From Dehalococcoidia bacterium (GTDB taxonomy: Bacteria > Chloroflexota > Dehalococcoidia > Tepidiformales > Tepidiformaceae): DNA of 64,000 bases. The notes below the pieces were generated by a model, which searched no databases, had not been told where the DNA came from, and saw nothing but the letters and a program-made list of their open reading frames with translations. The first letter of the stretch is position 1; every line of letters begins with the position of its first letter. Position numbers and translations under genes: made by a program. The DNA is taken from the NCBI GenBank assembly GCA_020850615.1, contig JADZEI010000038.1, forward strand, positions 1-64,000, written 5' to 3'. This document shows, one piece after another, positions 38,750 through 47,904 of the stretch.

Positions 38750-39994
38750 TTACGTACCGGCGGGGCCGACGAAGGTGATCGGCATGCCGAGCGCGCCCTG
38801 GCCGAGGGAGAGGAGCAGCTCGTCGGTCTTCCAGGCCATGACGTTGCCGCCGACCATGTCGCGGAAGATGCGCTCGAGCTCGCGAGCCTTCACGTAGGCG
38901 TGTGCGCCGCAGACCTTCATGGCACCCTGGGAGACCTCCTCGCTCATGCGGCGGAGGTGGTAGACGGTGCGGGAGATGTGCCGGGTGAACGCCTGCGGGT
39001 CGGGGAAGGGCTCGTCGAGGCGGCGGACGGTGTCGTAGAGCACGATGCGGGCGGTTTCGAGCCAGTGCTCCATGTTGCCGATGCCGAACTGGGCCCAGGC
39101 CTGGTCGCTGCGGAAGCCGGGGCCGGGGCCGGTTCCGATCGTGATGGTGGGGCCGGCGAGGTAGCCGTGGCGGTGCTTGACGTAATCGATGGTGAAGTCG
39201 AACGCGGCCTGGGCGAGGCCGAGCCAGATGGCGGCGATGCCGAGGCCGCCCTTGGCACGGTTCTGCGTCATGGGGGTCGAGACGGAGCCCTGGGCCTGGA
39301 TGATCACGCGGAGCATCGCCTGGGGGATGATCAGCGTCTCGGACTTCGGGATGCGGGCCTCTTCGGCGACGATGTCGTGGCTGGCGGTGCCGCGCAGGCC
39401 GAGGGCGTCCCAGTTGTAGAGGAGCTTGATGCCGGGGGTGCTCAGCTCGGGCAGGGTGAGGGCGAGGTCCGGCTCCTGGTCGTCGTCGCGCTCGATGAGA
39501 CCGGCCATGATGGTGTACTTCGCGCCTTCGGACATGGAGGCGAAACCGGCCTTGCCGTTGATGACGATGTGGTCGCCGTCGTCGCGCATGCGGAAGCCGG
39601 CCTTGCGGTTGTCGAGCTCGCCGGTGGGGACGGAGGCGGGGCCGCACATGAGCGCGCCGTTCTTGCCGATGTCCTCGAGGACGGCGTTGCGCCGGGGGAA
39701 GGGGGGCATGAAGGAAAGGAAGTCGGCGCCGAGGACGTGCATGTTCAGGGCGACAGCCGTGGAGGCGTCGCCGTAGCCGATCTCCTCCATGATGCGGATC
39801 TGGGTGGTGGGGCTGACGCCGAGGCCGCCCAGGTCCTTCGCGAGGGCCATGCCGGGGATGCCGAGCTCCTTGAGCTCGGCGATGTTCTCGGTGGGGAAGC
39901 GGCCCTTTTCGTCGACGTCCCGGGCGCGGGACGCGAACTTGGTCCGCGAGAGTTCAGATACAGCGGCAATGAGCTCCTGCTCGGTCATTCCCAT
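38750..39994 (-). CDS. Acyl-CoA dehydrogenase
   Basis: 414 aa with the full three-domain fold: LGIPGMALAKDLGGLGVSPT near 45, FAD/acyl region GFRMRDDGDHIVINGKAGFA near 132, NWDALGLRGTASHDI near 190 and helical C-domain ending GGNVMAWKTDELLLSLGQ. It should oxidise an acyl-CoA; the chain or branching is not evident. Start ATG 39994, with GGAGG about 11 nt upstream; an ATG two codons later is also possible. Stands alone on the minus strand before the HAD gene. Confidence 0.9.
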   Translation of the reverse strand: MGMTEQELIAAVSELSRTKFASRARDVDEKGRFPTENIAELKELGIPGMALAKDLGGLGVSPTTQIRIMEEIGYGDASTAVALNMHVLGADFLSFMPPFPRRNAVLEDIGKNGALMCGPASVPTGELDNRKAGFRMRDDGDHIVINGKAGFASMSEGAKYTIMAGLIERDDDQEPDLALTLPELSTPGIKLLYNWDALGLRGTASHDIVAEEARIPKSETLIIPQAMLRVIIQAQGSVSTPMTQNRAKGGLGIAAIWLGLAQAAFDFTIDYVKHRHGYLAGPTITIGTGPGPGFRSDQAWAQFGIGNMEHWLETARIVLYDTVRRLDEPFPDPQAFTRHISRTVYHLRRMSEEVSQGAMKVCGAHAYVKARELERIFRDMVGGNVMAWKTDELLLSLGQGALGMPITFVGPAGT

Positions 39995-40123
39995 GGATTG
40001 TGCATGCCTCCGGTGTGTTTCGTGGGGTGCGAAAGCCTAGCACGCACGAGCGGGATGCGCTGGTGAGCGGGAACCGGCACGGAACCGGATTCGAAACGTT
40101 GGCCGAATCGGCGGAATGGGCGC

Positions 40124-40762
40124 CTATGGTTTCGGGAGCGGGAAGCCGAGGACGGCCTCGAGCTCGTCGATGGCGCTCCAGGTGTGGTCGACCTTGATCG
40201 TGGTCATGCCGAGGGCCTTCGCGCCCTTGAGGTTGGCGCCGAGGTCATCGAGGAAGACGGCCTCGTGCGGGTGGACGCCAAGGAGCTCGCAGGTCATCTC
40301 GTAGATACGGGGCTCGGGCTTCCGCATCCCGACGATGGCGGATTCGACGACGACGTCGAAGAGGCTGTGCACGTCGACGCCGCTGGTGCGCTTCTGGGCG
40401 CTCGGTTCGTCGCGGGAGACGTTGTTGGTGATGCTGCCGAGCTTGACGCGGCCGCGGAGGAAGTTGACGACGTCGATCATGGGCTGGCGGGGCTCGAAGC
40501 CCTGGAAGAACCACTGCATGAAGTACTCGCCGCAGGGGGTGCAGCCGCGCTCGGAGAGGAGTTCGTCGAACTGGCTGGCGAAGTCGACCGGGGAGAACTC
40601 GCTGCGTTCGAAGCGCGACCAGAGGCCGTCGTGGCCGGCGAAGATCTCGAACCGCACCTCTTCGGGGATGCCGTTTTCGGAGCAGAAGTTGATGATCCGG
40701 TGGACAGGGGAAACGGTGAGCACGCCGCCGATATCGAAGATGGCGGCACGGATCTCGGGCAT
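40124..40762 (-). CDS. HAD-family hydrolase (HAD-IA, ACAD10-like)
   Basis: 212 aa. Motif I AIFDIGGVLT (D9), motif II GSITNN (near 112), Lys in GMRKPEPRIYEM (near 147) and motif IV FLDDLGANLKGAKALGMTTI (near 170) are intact. The FDIGGV and DDLGANLKGA signatures resemble the HAD domain of ACAD10. Phosphatase or epoxide/dehalogenase role unknown. Start ATG 40762 has GGAGG within the palindrome GGAGGCCTCC directly upstream. Confidence 0.9.
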   Translation of the reverse strand: MPEIRAAIFDIGGVLTVSPVHRIINFCSENGIPEEVRFEIFAGHDGLWSRFERSEFSPVDFASQFDELLSERGCTPCGEYFMQWFFQGFEPRQPMIDVVNFLRGRVKLGSITNNVSRDEPSAQKRTSGVDVHSLFDVVVESAIVGMRKPEPRIYEMTCELLGVHPHEAVFLDDLGANLKGAKALGMTTIKVDHTWSAIDELEAVLGFPLPKP

Positions 40763-40825
40763 GGAGGCCTCCAGCAGGTATCGATCCAGTCTATCGGCTT
40801 CGGGGGCAGCGAACAGCGGCGCGCG

Positions 40826-41407
40826 TCAGCTGCGCGGGGCGCGCGGGCAGCCGGCGAGGTGGTCGTTCACCATGCCGACGCTCTGCATGAAGGCGTAGCA
40901 GATGGTGGGGCCGACGAAGGTCATCCCGGCCTGCTTGAGCGCCTTCGACATGGCGATGGACTCGGGTGTGGAGGCGGGGACGTCGCCGATGCTGGCGCGC
41001 GGCAGCCAGGGCTTCGGGGCGCCGCCAACGAAGGACCAGATGTAGCGGTCGAACGTGCCGTGTTCTTGCTGGAGGCGGAGGAACGCCGCGGCGTTGCGGA
41101 CGGCGCCGTTGACCTTGAGGCGGTTGCGGATGATGCCGGGGTCGGCCATCAGGCGGGCGATGTCGGCGTCGCCATAGGCAGCGATGCGGGTGGGGTCCCA
41201 GGCGTCGAAGGCGCGGGAGAAGTGCTCGCGGCGGGCGAGGATGGTGGACCAGGAGAGCCCGGCCTGGAAGCCCTCGAGCATGAGCCGCTCGAACAGCTCG
41301 CGGTCGTCGTGGCAGGGCACGCTCCACTCCGTGTCGTGGTAGGCGGCATCGAGCGGGCCAACCAGGCCCCAGCAGACCTGGACGCGTTCGGTGGTTGCGG
41401 TTGGCAT
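40826..41407 (-). CDS. tag: DNA-3-methyladenine glycosylase I
   Basis: 193 aa base-excision enzyme that removes 3-methyladenine. VCWGLVGPLDAAYHDTEWSVPCHDDRELFERLMLEGFQAGLSWSTIL at the start (seen in parts: YHDTEWSVP, LEGFQAGLSW) and GGAPKPWLP, VGPTICYAFMQSVGMVNDHL, are typical; the C-terminal His/Cys zinc ligands (NDHLAGC) are present. ATG 41407 is 7 nt after TAGGCT (41415-41420, minus): leaderless start. Confidence 0.94.
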   Translation of the reverse strand: MPTATTERVQVCWGLVGPLDAAYHDTEWSVPCHDDRELFERLMLEGFQAGLSWSTILARREHFSRAFDAWDPTRIAAYGDADIARLMADPGIIRNRLKVNGAVRNAAAFLRLQQEHGTFDRYIWSFVGGAPKPWLPRASIGDVPASTPESIAMSKALKQAGMTFVGPTICYAFMQSVGMVNDHLAGCPRAPRS

Positions 41408-41414
41408 GGCGCCC

Positions 41415-41420
41415 AGCCTA
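41415..41420 (-). promoter_or_regulatory. -10 hexamer TAGGCT for the leaderless tag gene
   Basis: On the minus strand TAGGCT ends 7 nt before ATG 41407. Confidence 0.5.
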
Positions 41421-41445
41421 GCAGCGCGCACCTGTCAGCGTGGTG

Positions 41446-41955
41446 TCAGGACGACGGGCCGACGTCGCGGCCGAACCCGGCGGCTGCTGCGAACGACCAG
41501 CCGTCGAGGTCCGGTGTTTCGATGCCCAGCTGGTTGAGGGCGACCTTGAGCTCGGTGCGGTGCTCGACGCCATGTTCGACGGCGTGGACCAGGAAGAAGC
41601 TCACGGGGAAGCGAAAGACGCGGCCCATGTAGGCGAGCTCGACTTCGCGGTCGGTGTCGAGGCCCTCGGCGAGCGCGATGAGCCCTTCGCCGGAGATGCG
41701 CGCGACTTCGGCGAGACGTTCGAACCCGGGCCAGGGGCTGCCGCGGCCGAGCGGCTGGTCTTCGGAAAGTCCCTGCGCGCGGCAGAGGAACGTCTGCTGC
41801 CCGCCGGCGAGGTGGGCGAGCAGCTCGCCGATGGTGCCGGACATGCTGGGCGGTTGGGCGGCGAGGGTGGCCGAGTCGAGCGACGCGCAGGTGCGGAGGA
41901 GGGTCTCGGTGGCCCAGTGGTTGTAGCGGAGCATGCCGGCGAGGGGCTCGTTCAT
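41446..41955 (-). CDS. DinB-family protein
   Basis: 169 aa four-helix bundle. MLRYNHWATETLL (His near 13), LLAHLAGGQQTFL (His near 48) and FFLVHAVEHGVEHRTEL (His near 124-132) supply the metal triad of DinB/YfiT proteins, many of which are thiol transferases using bacillithiol or mycothiol. Substrate unknown. ATG 41955. Confidence 0.9.
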   Translation of the reverse strand: MNEPLAGMLRYNHWATETLLRTCASLDSATLAAQPPSMSGTIGELLAHLAGGQQTFLCRAQGLSEDQPLGRGSPWPGFERLAEVARISGEGLIALAEGLDTDREVELAYMGRVFRFPVSFFLVHAVEHGVEHRTELKVALNQLGIETPDLDGWSFAAAAGFGRDVGPSS

Positions 41956-42018
41956 GGTGCTCCCGTCCGAACGCGAGCCGGCCCCGTGCGCGAACGTACG
42001 GGGCCGGCCGATGGGTGG

Positions 42019-42318
42019 CTAGCCGAGGACGTCGAAGAGCTTGTGGTTCCGCATCATCGGGTTGTCCTTGTAGCTGTCGAAGCTCTCGCCGCGGTGGCCC
42101 TTGGTGAAGTTGTCCGAGGTGATCCAGGCTTCGAACGACTTCTCGTCTTCGAAGCGGGTGAGGACGACGTACTCATCGCGGCCGGGGAGGGCGAGGAGCT
42201 CGGTCGAGATGAAGCCGGGGAAGGTGTCGACGGCGCCGACGCGGTTCTTCCAGGTCTTCTCGAAGCCTTCGCGGGCTTCCGGGGGGAGGGAGATCGGGAA
42301 GTAAGAAACAACGGCCAT
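42019..42318 (-). CDS. Antibiotic-biosynthesis-monooxygenase-like (ABM/heme-degrading fold) protein
   Basis: 99 aa ferredoxin-like domain: VVSYFPISLPPEAREGFEKTWKNR, GFISTELLALPGRDEYVVLTRFEDEKSFEAW and the C-terminal SDNFTKGHRG helix. The His-rich end and the FxDEKSFxAW segment resemble IsdG/HmoB-type proteins; substrate unknown. ATG 42318 chosen because GGAGGG is 5 nt upstream; an ATG four codons earlier has none. Confidence 0.88.
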   Translation of the reverse strand: MAVVSYFPISLPPEAREGFEKTWKNRVGAVDTFPGFISTELLALPGRDEYVVLTRFEDEKSFEAWITSDNFTKGHRGESFDSYKDNPMMRNHKLFDVLG

Positions 42319-42384
42319 GTGGCCCTCCATTGTGGTGGTCTTCCGGCGATCGTAGCGCAGGTACGGTTACAGGCTCAGCCGCGG

Positions 42385-43143
42385 TCACTCCCAGCGGAAG
42401 AAGCGGACGGCGAGGAAGCCCGCCACGACGGTGATCGCGACGACCACGAGCGCCTGGCCGGTGTTCCAGCCGAAGCCGAGCCAGGCGTCCTGGACGAGGA
42501 GGTTGAGGTGCGTCAGCGGGAGCCCGTCGCTGACCGTCTGCATGACAGTGGTGAGCACCTCGCGCGGCGGGCCGGAGCCGGAGATCATCATCATCACGAT
42601 GAAGAGCGTGAGGCCGGCGCCCTGCACGGCTCGTGAGGTTGGCAGGATGGCGCCGAGGAGGAGGCCGATGGCGGCGAACATGGCGAGGCCCATCGCGCTG
42701 CCCACGAGGACGAGCGGCCAGCTCTCCGGCATCTGCGCGCCGTATGCGGCTCGCCCGGCGACGACGATGCCTGCGGCGCCGATGATGGCCATGCCGATCG
42801 CGACGAGCACCTGGGCGCCGAGGACCACGCCCAGGGGTACGCCAGCCGCGCGGAAGCGGCGTAGCACGCCGGTCTCGCGGTAGCTCGCGAGGCGCAGGGG
42901 AAGGGTGATGAGCCCCGCGGAGGCCATGACCAGGCCGACGTAGGTGGAGATGTAGTAGTCGGTCGGGCCGACACCCCGCCAGACGCGCAGGTTCTCCTCG
43001 TCGGTGGGGTCCACGTCGTTGCCGAAGACGCCGGCGAGCACGAAGAGCATGAAGAAGGGGAACGCGAAGGCGAAGAGGAGCGCCAGCGGTTCGCGCACGA
43101 AGAGCTTGGTCTCGATCCAGGCGAGCTTGCCGACGCCTCTCAT
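42385..43143 (-). CDS. ABC-2 type exporter permease
   Basis: 252 aa with six helices (about 20-38, 62-82, 104-128, 136-160, 172-190 and 225-245) and the ABC-2 signature around GLTLFIVMMMISGSGPPREVLTTVMQ. Works with the ATPase encoded just upstream on the strand; ATGA overlap of 4 bp means coupled translation. Likely exports a lipid, drug or polysaccharide; substrate unknown. Confidence 0.92.
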   Translation of the reverse strand: MRGVGKLAWIETKLFVREPLALLFAFAFPFFMLFVLAGVFGNDVDPTDEENLRVWRGVGPTDYYISTYVGLVMASAGLITLPLRLASYRETGVLRRFRAAGVPLGVVLGAQVLVAIGMAIIGAAGIVVAGRAAYGAQMPESWPLVLVGSAMGLAMFAAIGLLLGAILPTSRAVQGAGLTLFIVMMMISGSGPPREVLTTVMQTVSDGLPLTHLNLLVQDAWLGFGWNTGQALVVVAITVVAGFLAVRFFRWE

Positions 43144-44060
43144 GGCGCACCCTCCCCGGTCATGGCCATGAAGGCGTCTTCGAGGGTGGCGCGCTCGACG
43201 CGGAGGTCCGCGGGGGCGATGCCGTGGGCGACGAGCGCCGCGCCGACGTGGGCCAGGAGCGGCCCGGTGCCGCGCACCTCTACGCGGGGCCCTTCGCGCG
43301 CCACCTCCTCGGCGCCCGGGCAGTCCCGCAGCCAGTCGAGGTCCTCGGTGTTGTCGGTGAAGCGGACGAGGCTGCGGCCGGCGTAGCGGGCGACGAGCTC
43401 CGGGGGCGTGCCGAGGGCGACGACCGTCCCGGCGCGGAAGACGGCGATGCGGTCGCAGAGCTCTTCGGCCTCGTCCATGAAGTGGGTGACGAGGACGATG
43501 GTGGTGCCCCGGCGGCGGACCTGGCGGACGAGCTCCCAGGCGCCGCGGCGGGCGGCGGGGTCGAGGCCGGTGGCCATCTCATCGAGGAAGACGATCTCGG
43601 GTTCGTTCACCAGGGCGAGGGCAACAAAGAGACGCTGGCGCTGGCCACCGGAGAGGTCGGCGAAGGCGGTGTCGCGCTTTTCGGTGAGGTCCCACTCTTC
43701 GAGCAGTTCGCGCCAGTTGCGGGAGTGGGGGGACATCGCCGCGAAGAGGTCCAGGGCCTCCCAGACGCGGAGGCGCTCGGGGAGCGCGGACTCCTGGAGC
43801 TGGCTGCCGATGCGGTGGCGGAGGGCATTGCGCTGAGCCTGCGGGTCGAGCCCGAGCACGCGGACCTCCCCGCTATCGCGGGTGCGCAGGCCCTGGAGGC
43901 ACTCGACGGTGGTGGTCTTGCCGGAGCCGTTGGGGCCGATGATGCCGAAGATCTCGCCGGTCTCGACTTCGAGCGAGGCGCCGCCGACGGCCACGGTGCG
44001 GCCGTAGCGCTTGACCAGCTGGTTGACGAAGACGGCGCGGCCGGGCGAAGCGAGAGTCAC
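43140..44060 (-). CDS. ABC transporter ATP-binding protein (drug/lipid exporter type)
   Basis: 306 aa. Walker A IIGPNGSGKTTT (near 40), Q-loop GSQLQESALP, signature LSGGQRQRLFVA (near 137), Walker B IVFLDEMATGLDP (near 157) and the switch His THFMDEAEEL are all present. The C-terminal domain of about 70 aa resembles CcmA/DrrA exporters. GTG at 44060 has GGGAGG 9 nt upstream; the frame runs 37 codons further through Pro/Arg-rich sequence that is unlikely to be coding. Confidence 0.95.
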   Translation of the reverse strand: MTLASPGRAVFVNQLVKRYGRTVAVGGASLEVETGEIFGIIGPNGSGKTTTVECLQGLRTRDSGEVRVLGLDPQAQRNALRHRIGSQLQESALPERLRVWEALDLFAAMSPHSRNWRELLEEWDLTEKRDTAFADLSGGQRQRLFVALALVNEPEIVFLDEMATGLDPAARRGAWELVRQVRRRGTTIVLVTHFMDEAEELCDRIAVFRAGTVVALGTPPELVARYAGRSLVRFTDNTEDLDWLRDCPGAEEVAREGPRVEVRGTGPLLAHVGAALVAHGIAPADLRVERATLEDAFMAMTGEGAP

Positions 44061-44220
44061 GAATGCGGCCTCCCGGCGCGGAGTATGCCCCGGGGGGCCG
44101 GGTTCGAACAGGGCCGGGCGATGCCGTGGTGGTGGGCCGGGTGGCGCACGACGAGCCACCGGCGCGGTCATGTCCTATCGTGGACGATGAGGCGCACTGC
44201 CCGGCGCAAGGAGGGGATGT

Positions 44221-44859
44221 ATGGACGACCTGTCACACCGGCTGCGCGTGATTGCCGAGATGGAGGGCAACGCCCAGGAGCGGGAGCTCGTCAAGATCGT
44301 CGCGGAGCTGCTGGGGGCCGAGCTTTCGGACGACTACGACGAAGACGACCGCAGGCCGGGCGAGCGGCGCTTCAGCATCCTGGATGACCTTCCGGACGAG
44401 GACGAGGACGACGAGGACGAGCAAAGCGGGCTGGACATCGTGGTGGTCGGGATTCCCGTCGATGACGATGGGGATCCCGACGCCGAGCCGGTGCTCGTCC
44501 GGGCGTCACTCGTCGACACGCTTGCATCCATCATGGGTGACCAGTCTTTCCTCGGAGACGACTCCGCCCCTGAGCAGGAGGAGATCGACCTCGGCATCGT
44601 GATGCTGCTGGGTTCGCTGCTGTCAGCCAGGGCGCTGATCGGTGACCGGCCGGACGAAGAGCCGGGGCCAATCATCGCGAACGCGTTGGCCGATGTGCTG
44701 GATGGCCTGGGGCACAGCACGATGGCGACCGCCGACCAGCTCGAGGCGGAATCGCCGGCGGTGGCGATCGGGCTCCATGATGTCGCGCGGTCGCTCGACA
44801 AGCTCTCGAAGCGGGCGCGCCAGCTTTCGCGGGGCCCGCGGCGCATGATCCGGAAATGA
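44221..44859 (+). CDS. Acidic protein of unknown function
   Basis: 212 aa. The middle is extremely acidic (DDYDEDDRRPGERRF, LPDEDEDDEDEQ), followed by a hydrophobic-patterned helix region (IDLGIVMLLGSLLSARALIG, ANALADVLDGLGHS) and a basic C-terminus (KLSKRARQLSRGPRRMIRK). No family recognised. ATG 44221 has AAGGAGGGG 4 nt upstream, a strong site, and a strong terminator follows the stop. Confidence 0.75.
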   Translation: MDDLSHRLRVIAEMEGNAQERELVKIVAELLGAELSDDYDEDDRRPGERRFSILDDLPDEDEDDEDEQSGLDIVVVGIPVDDDGDPDAEPVLVRASLVDTLASIMGDQSFLGDDSAPEQEEIDLGIVMLLGSLLSARALIGDRPDEEPGPIIANALADVLDGLGHSTMATADQLEAESPAVAIGLHDVARSLDKLSKRARQLSRGPRRMIRK

Positions 44860-44891
44860 GCAGGGGCCCGGCGATGCCGCCGGGCCCCTGC
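44860..44891. terminator. Bidirectional terminator hairpin between convergent genes
   Basis: GCAGGGGCCCGGC (44860-44872), loop GATGCC, GCCGGGCCCCTGC (44879-44891). A perfect 13-bp stem between the acidic-protein gene and clpC; U-runs are absent on both sides. Confidence 0.8.
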
Positions 44892-44914
44892 GGGATGACG
44901 TTGGGTGCGCGCGA

Positions 44915-47374
44915 TCAGGCCGCGGCCGAGTGCTCGCCTGAGCCGGGCTGGCGGTCTCGCGCGGTGAAGGTGAACTCGCCGGCGGCGAAGTCGACGACGA
45001 CGCACTGGCCATCCTTCACCTCGCCGGCAAGGACGCGGCGGGCGAGCTCGTTCTCGATCCGGCGCTGGACGGTGCGGCGGAGCGGGCGGGCGCCGTAGGC
45101 GGGGTCGTAGCCTTCGCGGACGACCTCCTCCTTGGCGGCGGGGGTGAGCTCGAAGTCGACGTTGCGCTCTTCGAGGCGTTCGCGGACTTCGTTGGCGAGG
45201 ATGTCGACGATCTTCTCGAGCTCGGGCCGGGTGAGTGGCTGGAAGACGATGGTCTCGTCGATGCGGTTGAGGAACTCGGGGCGGAAGAACTCGCGGAGCG
45301 CCTTCTCGACGGACTCCTGGAGCTTCTCGCGGTCGCCGGCAGATTCGGTGCGCTTCGTGAAGCCGAGGGTGGCGCGTTCCTGGACGCCGGTGCCGAGGTT
45401 GCTGGTCATCACGATGACGGTGTTCCGGAAGTCGACGGTACGGCCGTGGCCGTCAGTCAGGCGGCCGTCGTCGAGGATCTGGAGGAGGGTGTTGAAAACG
45501 TCCGGGTGCGCCTTTTCGATCTCGTCGAAGAGGATGAGCCGGTAGGGGCGGCGGCGGACCATCTCGGTGAGCCCGCCGCCTTCGTCGTAGCCGACGTAGC
45601 CGGGCGGCGAGCCGATGAGCCGGCTCACGGTGTGCCGCTCCTGGTATTCGGACATGTCGAGCCGGATCATCGCGTCTTCGTCGTCGAAGAGGTATTCGGC
45701 GAGCGCCTTGGCGAGCTCCGTCTTCCCGACGCCGGTGGGGCCGAGGAAGATGAACGAGCCGATCGGGCGGGTCGGGTCCTTGAGGCCGGCGCGAGCGCGG
45801 CGGATGGCGTCGGCCACGGCGACGATGGCCTGGTCCTGGCCGATGACGCGCTCGTGGAGGACGTCCTCCATGCGGAGGAGCTTCTCGCCCTCGGTCTCTT
45901 CGAGCTTCGCGACGGGGATGCCGGTCATGAGGCCGACGAGGGAGGCGATGTCTTCCGCGGTGACCCGCAGGTCGATGTTGTGCTCCTTCGCCCACTGCTC
46001 GCGCTCGGTGGCGTAGTGTTCCTGGAGCTGGAGCACTTCCTGGCGGATGCGGGCGGAGGCTTCGTAGTCTTCCTTCTGGACGGCGGCCTCGGCTTGGAGG
46101 GCGAGCTCGTCGAGCCGCTTCTTCACGTCGCGGATGCCGTCGGGGAAGGTCTGGGCGTCGATGACGTGCTTGCTCGCGGCCTCGTCGATGAGGTCGATGG
46201 CCTTGTCGGGGAGGTGGCGCTCGGTGATGTAGCGGGAGGAGAGGTGGGCGGCGGCTTCGAGCGCCTCGTCGGTGATCTCGACCTTGTGGTGCGCTTCGTA
46301 CTTCGGGCGCAGGCCACGGAGGATGAGGATCGTGTCGTCGACGCTCGGCTCCTCGACGTAGACGGGGGCGAAGCGGCGCTCGAGGGCGGGGTCCTTCTCG
46401 ATGCGGGTGCGGTACTCGTCGAGGGTGGTCGCGCCGATGGCGTGGAGCTCGCCGCGGGCGAGGGCGGGCTTCATCAGGTTCGAGGCATCGATCGCGCCGT
46501 CGGCGCCGCCGGCGCCCATGACGGTGTGGAGCTCGTCGATGAAGAGGATGACCTCGCCGGCGGACTGCTTCACTTCCTCCATCACGGCCTTGAGCCGCTC
46601 TTCGAATTCGCCGCGGAACTTGGAACCGGCGACGAGCGCGCCCATGTCGAGCGCGAGGATGCGCTTCTCCTGGAGGTTCTCGGGGACGTCGCCGGCGGCG
46701 ATGCGCTGGGCGAGCCCTTCGACGATCGCGGTCTTGCCGACGCCGGCCTCGCCGATGATGACGGGGTTGTTCTTGGTGCGGCGGTTGAGGATCTGCATGA
46801 CGCGGCGAACTTCGACGTCCCGGCCGATGACGGGGTCGAGCTTGCCGTCGTGGGCGAGCTCCGTGAGGTCGGTCGCGTACTTTTCGAGGCTCTGGTAGCG
46901 GCTCTCGGCGCTGGGACTGGTCACGCGCTGCTTCCCCCGGATCTCGTGGAGGGCACGGTAGATGCCCTCCTTGGTGACGCCGAACTCGGCGAGCAGGCGG
47001 GTGGAGCCGCTCTCCTCGTTGTCGGCGATTGCGATGAGGAGGTGCTCAACGCCGACGTATTCGTCCTTGAGGCGCTCGGCCTCGGCGTTGGCGACTTCGA
47101 GCATCCGGACGACTTCGGGGGTGGTGTAGACCTGGACGACGTCGTACTGGAGCTTGGGCATCTTCTGGAGGTCGGCGCCGACGCGCTGGCGAAGGCGGCC
47201 GAGGTCGACGTTGAGGCGCTGGAGGACCTGCTGGGCGAGGCCGCCCTGCAGGCCGATGAGGGCGGCGAGCACGTGGGGGACGCCCCACTGGGAGTTGCGC
47301 TGCTGGCGCACGATCTCCTGGGACTGGGAGAGCACGGCCTGTGCCTGCTCGGTGAAACGGTCCTGACGCATCAT
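44915..47374 (-). CDS. clpC: ATP-dependent chaperone/protease ATPase ClpC
   Basis: 819 aa. N-domain repeats ([19 protein letters not shown] and [18 protein letters not shown]), AAA-1 Walker [14 protein letters not shown] (near 208) with Walker [13 protein letters not shown], a short middle coil with UVR-like [14 protein letters not shown] (near 428), AAA-2 Walker [12 protein letters not shown] (near 540) and [15 protein letters not shown]. The short middle region makes it ClpC rather than ClpB. Unfolds proteins for ClpP or disaggregates them. It is the last gene of a dnaJ-hspR-clpC string on the minus strand, so it is likely under HspR control. Confidence 0.94.
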   Translation of the reverse strand: MMRQDRFTEQAQAVLSQSQEIVRQQRNSQWGVPHVLAALIGLQGGLAQQVLQRLNVDLGRLRQRVGADLQKMPKLQYDVVQVYTTPEVVRMLEVANAEAERLKDEYVGVEHLLIAIADNEESGSTRLLAEFGVTKEGIYRALHEIRGKQRVTSPSAESRYQSLEKYATDLTELAHDGKLDPVIGRDVEVRRVMQILNRRTKNNPVIIGEAGVGKTAIVEGLAQRIAAGDVPENLQEKRILALDMGALVAGSKFRGEFEERLKAVMEEVKQSAGEVILFIDELHTVMGAGGADGAIDASNLMKPALARGELHAIGATTLDEYRTRIEKDPALERRFAPVYVEEPSVDDTILILRGLRPKYEAHHKVEITDEALEAAAHLSSRYITERHLPDKAIDLIDEAASKHVIDAQTFPDGIRDVKKRLDELALQAEAAVQKEDYEASARIRQEVLQLQEHYATEREQWAKEHNIDLRVTAEDIASLVGLMTGIPVAKLEETEGEKLLRMEDVLHERVIGQDQAIVAVADAIRRARAGLKDPTRPIGSFIFLGPTGVGKTELAKALAEYLFDDEDAMIRLDMSEYQERHTVSRLIGSPPGYVGYDEGGGLTEMVRRRPYRLILFDEIEKAHPDVFNTLLQILDDGRLTDGHGRTVDFRNTVIVMTSNLGTGVQERATLGFTKRTESAGDREKLQESVEKALREFFRPEFLNRIDETIVFQPLTRPELEKIVDILANEVRERLEERNVDFELTPAAKEEVVREGYDPAYGARPLRRTVQRRIENELARRVLAGEVKDGQCVVVDFAAGEFTFTARDRQPGSGEHSAAA

Positions 47375-47476
47375 GGGGGCTACTCCTGCCAGGAGAGATG
47401 GCGGACGGGCCGGCCACTCTCGTCGTTGTTCGCCCGGCGCTACCGGGATGCCGCTCGCTCGCTGGTGGGTGGGGCC

Positions 47477-47863
47477 TCAGCCCGGGCCCGTTGTTTGGCT
47501 GCGCCCGGTGTAGGGGGCGGGGAGGCGGGTGGAGCGGAGGCGGTCGAGCTCAGCGCGGGTGACGTGGAGCTCTTCCGTCAGCAGGCGGATCTGTTCGCCC
47601 ATGCGGAGGATGATCTCGACGCCGGCGAGGTTGACGCCGAGCTCATCGACGAGGCGCTGGGCCTGGCGGATCCGCTGGATGTCGCGGCGGCTGTACATGC
47701 GGATGTTGCCGTTGGTCCGGCGGGGTTCGACGAGGCCGGCGCGTTCGTAGTAACGAAGGGTCTGCTGGTGCATGCCGACCATGCGCGCGGCGATCGAGAT
47801 GACGTAACAGGGCTCGTCGTCTTCGGGGTCGCCGTCGGATGGCTGGGAGCGGTTGGGGCCCAT
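47477..47863 (-). CDS. hspR: HspR-type MerR-family heat-shock repressor
   Basis: 128 aa. MerR helix-turn-helix CYVISIAARMVGMHQQTLRYYERAGLVEPRRTNGNIRMYSRRDIQRI spans 19-65 (seen as ISIAARMVGMHQQTLRYYER and NIRMYSRRD), followed by a dimerisation coil (IILRMGEQIRLLTEELHVT). HspR represses dnaK, clpB and hsp20 operons in actinobacteria. ATG 47863 has GGAAGGAGGTGA at 6 nt. It lies 41 bp downstream of dnaJ and 102 bp upstream of clpC on the same strand. Confidence 0.93.
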   Translation of the reverse strand: MGPNRSQPSDGDPEDDEPCYVISIAARMVGMHQQTLRYYERAGLVEPRRTNGNIRMYSRRDIQRIRQAQRLVDELGVNLAGVEIILRMGEQIRLLTEELHVTRAELDRLRSTRLPAPYTGRSQTTGPG

Positions 47864-47904
47864 GCGCGTCACCTCCTTCCGATGTTCGTTGTGGGCGGTT
47901 GGGG